A DNA stretch of 64,000 nt. Origin: Fasciola hepatica (lineage: Eukaryota; Platyhelminthes; Trematoda; Plagiorchiida; Fasciolidae). Positions 54,699 through 64,000 of the stretch are shown here, in pieces. Location: contig CANUEZ040000191.1 in assembly GCA_948099385.1 (NCBI GenBank), forward strand, positions 3,720,001 through 3,784,000. Direction: 5' to 3'. Below the pieces are notes generated by a model that had not been told where the DNA came from, made no database searches, and saw nothing but the letters and a program-made list of their open reading frames with translations. The first letter of the stretch is position 1; each line of letters starts with the position of its first letter. A program made the translations under genes and the position numbers.

Positions 54699-55966
54699 TT
54701 GTGGTTTGGGTGTTCGACTGACATTCGTTCATCCCAACCCTTGTTCGTGTCTCCGAGTGGGCTCTGTCCATGTGCAATACTCATGATTCCGTTAGCGGAT
54801 CAAACAGCTGTGCAGTGCTTCCATAATTTGCAATGGTCAGTTCAGTGTTCAAGCTGCATGGAGAATCATATTATACAAATCTACTCTGCTACTGCTCTAT
54901 TGCATTGTATGAGCAATCTGTGTGGATTGTTCATAAGGGAATGCCATGGTTTTACTTAGGCCCATAAATAGAGAAGTGATGGAACATAGGATTGGATCGG
55001 TGTGCGAGAATTTGGTTGTTACCATTCAAAGCGAAAGCGAAAGCCGAAGCCAGTTTGGGGATTGTGCTATATCATGTAGTGTATATGTTGAACAAAGCGT
55101 TGAGACCCATATGGGATAGCCTTGTGGTTTGGGTGTTCGACTGACATTCGTTCACCCCAACCCTTGTTCGTGTCTCCGAGTGGGCTCTGTCCATGTGCAA
55201 TACTCATGATTCCGTTAGCGGATCAAACAGCTGTACAGTGCTTCCATAATTTGCAATGGTCAGTTCAGTGTTCAAGCTGCATGGAGAATCATAATATACA
55301 AATCTACTCTGCTACTGCTCTATTGCATTGTATGAGCAATCTGTGTGGATTGTTCATAAGGGAATGCCTTGGTTTTATTTACGCCCATAAATAGAGAAGT
55401 GATGGAACATAGGATTGGATCGGTGTGCGAGAAATTGGTTGTTACCGTTCAAAGCGAAAGCGAAAGCCGAAGCCAATTTGGGGATTGTGCTATATCATGT
55501 AGTGTATATATTGAACAAAGCGTTCAGACCCATATGGGATAGCCTTGTGGTTTGGGTGTTCGACTGACATTCGTTCACCCCAACCCTTGTTCGTGTCTCC
55601 GAGTGGGCTCTGTCCATGTGCAATACTCATGATTCCGTTAGCGGATCAAAAAGCTGTGCAGTGCTTCCATCATTTTCAATGGTCAGTTCAGTGTTCAAGC
55701 TGCATGGAGAATCATAATATACAAATCTACTCTGCTACTGCTCTATTGCATTGTATGAGCAATCTGTGTGGATTGTTCATAAGGGAATGCCATGGTTTTA
55801 CTTAGGCCCATAAATAGAGAAGTGATGGAACATAGGATTGGATCGGTGTGCGAGAATTTGGTTGTTACCATTCAAAGCGAAAGCGAAAGCCGAAGCCAGT
55901 TTGGGGATTGTGCTATATCATGTAGTGTATATGTTGAACAAACGTTCGGGCCCATATCGGATAGCC

Positions 55967-57239
55967 TTGTGGTTTGGGTGTTCGACTGACATTCGTTCAC
56001 CCCAACCCTTGTTCGTGTCTCCGAGTGGGCTCTGTCCATGTGCAATGCTCATGATTCCGTTAGCGGATCAAACAGCTGTACAGTGCTTCCATAATTTTCA
56101 ATGGTCAGTTCAGTGATCAAGCTGCATAGAGAATCATATTATACAAATCTACTCTGCTACTGCTCTATTGCATTGTATGAGCAATCTGTGTTTGGCTTCT
56201 TCATAAAAGAATGCCTTGGTTTTACTTAGGCCCATAAATAGAGAAGTGATGGAACATAGGATTGGATCGGTGTGCGAGAATTTGGTTGTTACCGTTCAAA
56301 GCGAAAGCGAAAGCCGAAGCCAATTTGGGGATTGTGCTATATCATGTAGTTTATATGTTGAACAAAGCGTTGAGACCCATATCGGATAGCCTTGTGGTTT
56401 GGGTGTTCGACTGACATTCGTTCATCCCAACCCTTGTTCGTGTCTCCGAGTGGGCTCTGTCCATGTGCAATACTCATGATTCCGTTAGCGGATCAAACAG
56501 CTCTACGGTGCTCCCATAATTTTCAATGGTCAGTTCAGTGTTCAAGCTGCATGGAGAATCATATTATACAAATCTACTCTGCTACTGCTCTATTGCATTG
56601 TATGAGCAATCTGTGTGGATTGTTCATAAGGGAATGCCATGGTTTTACTTAGGCCCATAAATAGAGAAGTGATGGAACATAGGATTGGATCGGTGTGCGA
56701 GAATTTGGTTGTTACCATTCAAAGCGAAAGCGAAAGCCGAAGCCAGTTTGGGGATTGTGCTATATCATGTAGTGTATATGTTGAACAAAGCGTTGAGACC
56801 CATATGGGATAGCCTTGTGGTTTGGGTGTTCGACTGACATTCGTTCACCCCAACCCTTGTTCGTGTCTCCGAGTGGGCTCTGTCCATGTGCAATGCTCAT
56901 GATTCCCTTAGCGGATCAAACAGCTGTACAGTGCTTCCATAATTTTCAATGGTCAGTTCAGTGATCAAGCTGCATAGAGAATCATATTATACAAATCTAC
57001 TCTGCTACTGCTCTATTGCATTGTATGAGCAATCTGTGTTTGGCTTCTTCATAAATGAATGCCTTGGTTTTACTTAGGCCCATAAATAGAGAAGTGATGG
57101 AACATAGGATTGGATCGGTGTGCGAGAATTTGGTTGTTACCATTCAAAGCGAAAGCGAAAGCCGAAGCCAATTTGGGGATTGTGCTATATCATGTATTGT
57201 GTATGTTGAACAGAGCGTTCAGACCCATATGGGATAGCC
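55967..57239 (+). repeat. Divergent monomer subtype in two copies (landmarks 55967 and 56815)
   Basis: Both copies carry AGTGATCAAGCTGCATAGAG (56,112; 56,960) and GTGTTTGGCTTCTTCATAAA (about 56,190; 57,037), 848 bp apart. The second change replaces the right arm of the inverted repeat (GATTGTTC becomes GCTTCTTC). The monomer between them (56392) has a separate substitution cluster, AGCTCTACGGTGCTCCC near 56,511. Confidence 0.7.
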
Positions 57240-60200
57240 TTGTGGTTTGGGTGTTCGACTGACATTCGTTCACCCCAACCCTTGTTCGTGTCCCCGTGTG
57301 GGCTCTGTCCATGTGCAATGCTCATGAATCCCTTAGCGGATCAAACAGCTGTACAGTGCTTCCATCATTTTCAATGGTCAGTTCAGTGTTCAAGCTGCAT
57401 GGAGAATCATATTATACAAATCTACTCTGCTACTGCTCTATTGCATTGTATGAGCAATCTGTGTGGGGATTGTTCATAGAAGAATGCCTTGGTTTTACTT
57501 AGGCCCATAAATAGAGAAGTGATGGAACATAGGATTGGATCGGTGTGCGAGAATTTGGTTGTTACCGTTCAAAGCGAAAGCGAAAGCCGAAGCCAATTTG
57601 GGGATTGTGCTATATCATGTAGTGTATATGTTGAACAAAGCGTTGAGACCCATATCGGATAGCCTTGTGGTTTGGGTGTTCGACTGACATTCGTTCACCC
57701 CAACCCTTGTTCGTGTCTCCGAGTGGGCTCTGTCCATGTGCAATACTCATGATTCCCTTACCGGATCAAACAGCTGTACAGTGCTTCCATCATTTTCAAT
57801 GGTCAGTTCAGTGTTCAAGCTGCATGGAGAATCATATTATACAAATCTACTCTGCTACTGCTCTATTGCATTGTATGAGCAATCTGTGTGGATTGTTCAT
57901 AAGGGAATGCCTTGGTCTTACTTAGGCCCATAAATAGAGAAGTGATGGAACATAGGATTGGATCGGTGTGCGAGAATTTGGTTGTTACCGTTCAAAGCGA
58001 AAGCGAAAGCCGAAGCCAATTTGGGGATTGTGCTATATCATGTATTGTATATGTTGAACAAAGCGTTGAGACCCATATGGGATAGCCTTGTGGTTTGGGT
58101 GTTCGACTGACATTCGTTCACCCCAACCCTTGTTCGTGTCTCCGAGTGGGCTCTGTCCATGTGCAATACTCATGATTCCGTTAGCGGATCAAACAGCTGT
58201 ACAGTGCTTCCATAATTTTCAATGGTCAGTTCAGTGTTCAAGCTGCATGTAGAATCATATTATACAAATCTACTCTGCTACTGCTCTATTGCATTGTATG
58301 AGCAATCTGTGTGGATTGTTCATAAGGGAATGCCTTGGTTTTACTTAGGCCCATAAATGGAGGAGTGATGGAACATAGGATTGGATCGGTGTGCGAGAAT
58401 TTGGTTGTTACCGTTCAAAGCGAAAGCGAAAGCCGAAGCCAATTTGGGGATTGTGCTATATCATGTGTTGTATATGTTGAACAAAGCTTTGAGACCCATA
58501 TGGGAGAGCCTTGTGGTTTGGGTGTTCGACTGACATTCGTTCACCCCAACCCTTGTTCGTGTCCCCGTGTGGGCTCTGTCCATGTGCAATGCTCCTGATT
58601 CCGTTAGCGGATCAAACAGCTGTACAGTGCTTCCATCATTTTCAATGGTCAGTTCAGTGTTCAAGCTGCATGGAGAATCATATTATACAAATCTACTCTG
58701 CTACTGCTCTATTGCATTGTATGAGCAATCTGTGTGGATTGTTCATAACGGAATGCCTTGGTCTTACTTAGGCCCATAAATAGAGAAGTGATGGAACATA
58801 GGATTGGATCGGTGTGCGAGAATTTGGTTGTTACCATTCAAAGCGAAAGCGAAAGCCGAAGCCAGTTTGGGGATTGTGCTATATCATGTAGTGTATATGT
58901 TGAACAAAGCGTTGAGACCCATATGGGATAGCCTTGTGGTTTGGGTGTTCGACTGACATTCGTTCACCCCAACCCTTGTTCGTGTCCCCGTGTGGGCTCT
59001 GTCCATGTGCAATGCTCATGATTCCCTTAGCGGATCAAACAGCTGTACAGTGCTTCCATAATTTGCAATGGTCAGTTCAGTGTTCAAGCTGCATGGAGAA
59101 TCATATTATACAAATCTACTCTGCTACTGCTCTATTGCATTGTATGAGCAATCTGTGTGGATTGTTCATAAGGGAATGCCATGGTTTTACTTAGGCCCAT
59201 AAATAGAGAAGTGATGGAACATAGGATTGGATCGGTGTGCGAGAATTTGGTTGTTACCGTTCAAAGCGAAAGCGAAAGCCGAAGCCAATTTGGGGATTGT
59301 GCTATATCATGTATTGTATATGTTGAACAAAGCGTTCAGACCCATATGGGATAGCATTGTGGTTTGGGTGTTCGACTGACATTCGTTCACCCCAACCCTT
59401 GTTCGTGTCTCCGAGTGGGCTCTGTCCATGTGCAATACTCATGATTCCGTTAGCGGATCAAACAGCTGTACAGTGCTTCCATAATTTGCAATGGTCAGTT
59501 CAGTGTTCAAGCTGCATGGAGAATCATATTATACAAATCTACTCTGGTACTGTTCCATTGCATTGTATGAGCAATCTGTGTGGATTGTTCATAAGGGAAT
59601 GCCTTGGTTTTACTTAGGCCCATAAATAGAGAAGTGATGGAACATAGGATTGGATCGGTGTGCGAGAATTTGGTTGTTACCGTTCAAAGCGAAAGCGAAA
59701 GCCGAAGCCAATTTGGGGATTGTGCTATATCATGTGTTGTATATGTTGAACAAAGCTTTGAGACCCATATGGGAGAGCCTTGTGGTTTGGGTGTTCGACT
59801 GACATTCGTTCACCCCAACCCTTGTTCGTGTCCCCCTGTGGGCTCTGTCCATGTGCAATGCTCATGATTCCCTTAGCGGATCAAACAGCTGTACAGTGCT
59901 TCCATAATTTTCAATGGTCAGTTCAGTGGTCAAGCTGCATGGAGAATCATAATATACAAATCTACTCTGCAACTGCCCTATTGCATTGTATGAGCAATCT
60001 GTGTGTGGATTGTTCATAAGGGAATGCCTTGGTTTTACTTAGGCCCATAAATAGAGAAGTGATGGAACATAGGATTGGATCGGTGTGCGAGAATTTGGTT
60101 GTTACCATTCAAAGCGAAAGCGAAAGCCGAAGCCAGTTTGGGGATTGTGCTATATCATGTAGTGTATATGTTGAACAAAGCGTTGAGACCCATATCGATA

Positions 60201-61898
60201 GCCTTGTGGTTTGGGTGTTCGACTGACATTCGTTCACCCCAACCCTTGTTCGTGTCTCCGAGTGGGCTCTGTCCATGTGCAATGCTCATGATTCCGTTAG
60301 CGGATCAAACAGATGTACAGTGCTTCCATAATTTTCAATGGTCAGTTCAGTGTTCAAGCTGCATGGAGAATCATAATATACAAATCTACTCTGCTACTGC
60401 TCTATTGCATTGTATGAGCAATCTGTGTGGATTTTTCATAGGGGAATGCCTTGGTTTTATTTAGGCCCATAAATAGAGAAGTGATGGAACATAGGATTGG
60501 ATCGGTGTGCGAGAATTTGATTGTTACCGTTCAAAGCGAAAGCGAAAGCGGAAGCCAATTTGGGGATTGTGCTATATCATGTAGTGTATATGTTGAACAA
60601 AGCGTTGAGACCCATATCGGATAGCCTTGTGGTTTGGGTGTACGACTGACATTCGTTCACCCCAACCCTTGTTCGTGTCTCCGAGTGGGCTCTGTCCATG
60701 TGCAATGCTCATGATTCCCTTAGCGGATCAAACAGCTGTACAGTGCTTCCATCATTTTCAATGGTCAGTTCAGTGTTCAAGCTGCATGGAGAATCATATT
60801 ATACAAATCTACTCTGCTACTGCTCTATTGCATTGTATGAGCAATCTGTGTGTGGATTGTTCATAAGGGAATGCCTTGGTTTAACTCAGGCCCATAAATA
60901 GAGAAGTGATGGAACATAGGATTGGATCGGTGTGCGAGAATTTGGTTGTTACCATTCAAAGCGAAAGCGAAAGCCGAAGCCAATTTAAGGATTGTGCTAT
61001 ATCATGTATTGTGTAGGTTGAACAGAGTGTTCAGACCCATATGGGATAGCCTTGTGGTTTGGGTGTTCGACTGACATTCGTTCACCCCAACCCTTGTTCG
61101 TGTCCCCGTGTGGGCTCTGTCCATGTGCAATGCTCATGATTCCCTTACCGGATCAAACAGCTGTACAGTGCTTCCATCATTTTCAATGGTCAGTTCAGTG
61201 TTCAAGCTGCATGGAGAATCATATTATACAAATCTACTCTGCTACTGCTCTATTGCATTGTATGAGCAATCTGTGTGGATTGTTCATAAGGGAATGCCTT
61301 GGTTTTACTTAGGCCCATAAATAGAGAAGTGATGGAACATAGGATTGGATCGGTGTGCGAGAATTTGGTTGTTACCGTTCAAAGCGAAAGCGAAAGCCGA
61401 AGCCAATTTGGGGATTGTGCTATATCATGTGTTGTATATGTTGAACAAATCGTTCGGACCCATATGGGATAGCCTTGTGTTTTGGGTGTTTGACTGACAT
61501 TCGTTCACCCCAACCCTTGTTCGTGTCTCCGAGTGGGCTCTGTCCATGTGCAATGCTCATGTTTCCCTTACCGGATCAAACAGCTGTACAGTGCTTCCAT
61601 AATTTGCAATGGTCAGTTCAGTGTTCAAGCTGCATGGAGAATCATAATATACAAATCTACTCTGCAACTGCTCTATTGCATTGTATGAGCAATCTGTGTG
61701 TGGATTGTTCATAAGGGAATGCCTTGGTCTTACTTAGGCCCATAAATAGAGAAGTGATGGAACATAGGATTGGATCGGTGTGCGAGAATTTGGTTGTTAC
61801 CATTCAAAGCGAAAGCGAAAGCCGAAGCCAGTTTGGGGATTGTGCTATATCATGTAGTGTATATGTTGAACAAAGCGTTGAGACCCATATCGATAGCC

Positions 61899-64000
61899 TT
61901 GTGGTTTGGGTGTTCGACTGACATTCGTTCACCCCAACCCTTGTTCGTGTCTCCGAGTGGGCTCTGTCCATGTGCAATGCTCATGATTCCCTTAGCGGAT
62001 CAAACAGCTGTACAGTGCTTCCATCATTTTCAATGGTCAGTTCAGTGTTCAAGCTGCATGGAGAATCATATTATACAAATCTACTCTGCTACTGCTCTAT
62101 TGCATTGTATGAGCAATCTGTGTGGATTGTTCATAAGGGAATGCCTTGGTTTTATTTACGCCCATAAATAGAGAAGTGATGGAACATAGGATTGGATCGG
62201 TGTGCGAGAATTTGGTTGTTACCGTTCAAAGCGAAAGCGAAAGCGGAAGCCAATTTGGGGATTGTGCTATATCATGTATTGTATATGTTGAACAAAGCTT
62301 TCGGACCCATATCGGATAGCCTTGTGGTTTGGGTGTTCGACTGACATTCGTTCATCCCAACCCTTGTTCGTGTCTCCGAGTGGGCTCTGTCCATGTGCAA
62401 TACTCATGATTCCGTTAGCGGATCAAACAGCTGTACAGTGCTTCCATAATTTGCAATGGTCAGTTCAGTGTTCAAGCTGCATGGAGATACATATTATACA
62501 AATCTACTCTGCTACTGCTCTATTGCATTGTATGAGCAATCTGTGTGGGGATTGTTCATAAGGGAATGCCTTGGTTTTACTTAGGCCCATAAATAGAGAA
62601 GTGATGGAACATAGGATTGGATCGGTGTGCGAGAATTTGGTTGTTACCATTCAAAGCGAAAGCGAAAGCCGAAGCCAATTTGGGGATTGTGCTATATCAT
62701 GTGTTGTATATGTTGAACAAAGCGTTGAGACCCATATCGGATAGCCTTGTGGTTTGGGTGTTCGACTGACATTCGTTCACCCCAACCCTTGTTCGTGTCT
62801 CCGTGTGGGCTCTGTCCGTGTGAAATGCTCATGATTCCCTTTGCGGATCAAACAGCTGTACAGTGCTTCCGTAATTTTCAATGGTCAGTTCAGTGTTCAA
62901 GCTGCATGGAGAATCATATTATACAAATCTACTCTGCTACTGCTCTATTGCATTGTATGAGCAATCTGTGTGGATTGTTCATAGGGGAATGCCTTGGTTT
63001 TACTTAGGCCCATAAATAGAGAAGTGATGGAACATAGGATTGGATCGGTGTGCGAGAATTTGGTTGTTACCATTCAAAGCGAAAGCGAAAGCCGAAGCCA
63101 GTTTGGGGATTGTGCTATATCATGTAGTGTATATGTTGAACAAACCGTTGAGACCCATATCGATAGCCTTGTGGTTTGGGTGTTCGACTGACATTCGTTC
63201 ACCCCAACCCTTGTTCGTGTCTCCGAGTGGGCTCTGTCCATGTGCAATGCTCATGATTCCCTTAGCGGATCAAACAGCTGTACAGTGCTTCCATCATTTT
63301 CAATGGTCAGTTCAGTGTTCAAGCTGCATGGAGAATCATATTATACAAATCTACTCTGCTACTGCTCTATTGCATTGTATGAGCAATCTGTGTGGATTGT
63401 TCATAAGGGAATGCCTTGGTTTTATTTACGCCCATAAATAGAGAAGTGATGGAACATAGGATTGGATCGGTGTGCGAGAATTTGGTTGTTACCGTTCAAA
63501 GCGAAAGCGAAAGCGGAAGCCAATTTGGGGATTGTGCTATATCATGTATTGTTTATGTTGAACAAAGCGTTGAGACCCATATGGGATAGCCTTGTGGTTT
63601 GGGTGTTCGACTGACATTCGTTCATCCCAACCCTTGTTCGTGTCTCCGAGTGGGCTCTGTCCATGTGCAATACTCATGATTCCGTTAGCGGATCAAACAG
63701 CTGTACAGTGCTTCCATAATTTGCAATGGTCAGTTCAGTGTTCAAGCTGCATGGAGATACATATTATACAAATCTACTCTGCTACTGCTCTATTGCATTG
63801 TATGAGCAATCTGTGTGGGGATTGTTCATAAGGGAATGCCTTGGTTTTACTTAGGCCCATAAATAGAGAAGTGATGGAACATAGGATTGGATCGGTGTGC
63901 GAGAATTTGGTTGTTACCATTCAAAGCGAAAGCGAAAGCCGAAGCCAGTTTGGGGATTGTGCTATATCATGTAGTGTATATGTTGAACAAAGCGTTGAGA
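61899..64000 (+). repeat. Three-monomer unit, one full copy and one cut by the window end (61899-63168, 63169-64000)
   Basis: Landmarks 61899 and 62322 reappear at 63169 and 63592, a shift of 1,270 bp. Shared markers are CATATCGATAG, TTTATTTACGCCC, GCGGAAGCC and AATTTGCAATGG with GAGATACATA. Differences lie upstream of the second monomer (TTTCGGACCC and CATATCGG near 62,300 against TTGAGACCC and CATATGGG near 63,570). The copy runs off the end of the window. Confidence 0.72.

Larger units (their letters stand above)
1..64000 (+). repeat. Complex satellite DNA array, ~423-bp monomer, about 151 tandem copies
   Basis: The whole window is a head-to-tail tandem repeat. The landmark motif TTGTGGTTTG (or a close variant) occurs at 94, 519, 942, 1367, 1790 and so on to 63169 and 63592, 151 times in all. 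Intervals are only 422, 423, 424 or 425 bp and average about 423.3 bp. Every copy has the same orientation. No unique spacer, mobile element or gene interrupts the array. Both ends of the window fall inside monomers, so the array continues on both sides. Such arrays are typical of eukaryotic centromeric, pericentromeric or subtelomeric heterochromatin, but position cannot be deduced here. I do not recognise the family name. The strand is only the reading orientation used here. Confidence 0.98.
36911..64000 (+). repeat. Zone 3 of the array: ATTCCGTTAGC / ACCATTCAA variants
   Basis: About 64 monomers. GCTTTATC and the one-T deletion are absent. Characteristic markers are ATTCCGTTAGC (from about 37,000), TTATCATTCAA then TTACCATTCAA (from about 37,655), CATATCGATAG (37,745; 39,015; 41,135; 42,825 and later), AATTTGCAATGG (from about 37,037), TTTATTTACGCCC, and CATCCCAACCC in many copies. 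Substitutions look more scattered than in zone 1, suggesting older copies or less recent homogenisation, but this was not measured. Confidence 0.7.

Noticed and set aside
1..64000. CRISPR array
   Set aside because: The period is about 423 bp, the whole unit is repeated, and there are no short repeats separated by unique spacers.

Overview
This 64-kb window is one uninterrupted, head-to-tail tandem array of a complex satellite DNA. The same landmark, a TTGTGGTTTG-type motif first seen at position 94, recurs 151 times, the last at 63592. That gives a mean period of about 423.3 bp and single intervals of 422 to 425 bp. All copies lie in the same orientation. I see no gene, RNA gene, transposon insertion, CRISPR array or unique sequence between copies. 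The window starts and ends inside the array, so the array is longer than 64 kb. I do not recognise the family by name. A hand count of the first monomer gives about 43% GC.

A >64-kb homogeneous array of a ~423-bp monomer points to a eukaryotic chromosome, most likely centromeric, pericentromeric or subtelomeric heterochromatin. Nothing in the sequence identifies the species or the chromosomal position. The short open frames that recur in every monomer are by-products of the repeat. Many begin at TTG. Variants between monomers change amino acids freely and create stops, and no frame stays open across a monomer junction into the next full copy.

Layout. Zone 1 (about 1-17,880) is dominated by the GCTTTATC variant, by monomers with a 1-bp T deletion, and by 3-, 4- and 8-monomer duplications, including a 3,387-bp block present twice in succession. 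Zone 2 (about 17,881-36,910) mixes old and new variants. It holds a 2,115-bp five-monomer unit present three times, then 846-, 1,692- and 845-bp units present twice each. Zone 3 (about 36,911-64,000) lacks GCTTTATC and the T deletion. It carries newer variants (ATTCCGTTAGC, ACCATTCAA, TTTACGCCC, CATATCGATAG) and 3-, 4- and 5-monomer duplications. There is therefore no single higher-order period. The array is a patchwork of local segmental duplications 2 to 8 monomers long.

The most notable structure inside the monomer is an 11-bp inverted repeat, TATGAGCAATC and GATTGTTCATA, around a TG-dinucleotide loop. It sits at the end of the best-conserved stretch of the monomer. The commonest length polymorphism of the array, +/-2 bp, falls in that loop. 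Other short dyads (CAGCTGTACAG, CATGTGC-AAT-GCTCATG, CCCATATGGG) recur once per monomer or in subsets. All comparisons were made by eye, so identity statements are qualitative.
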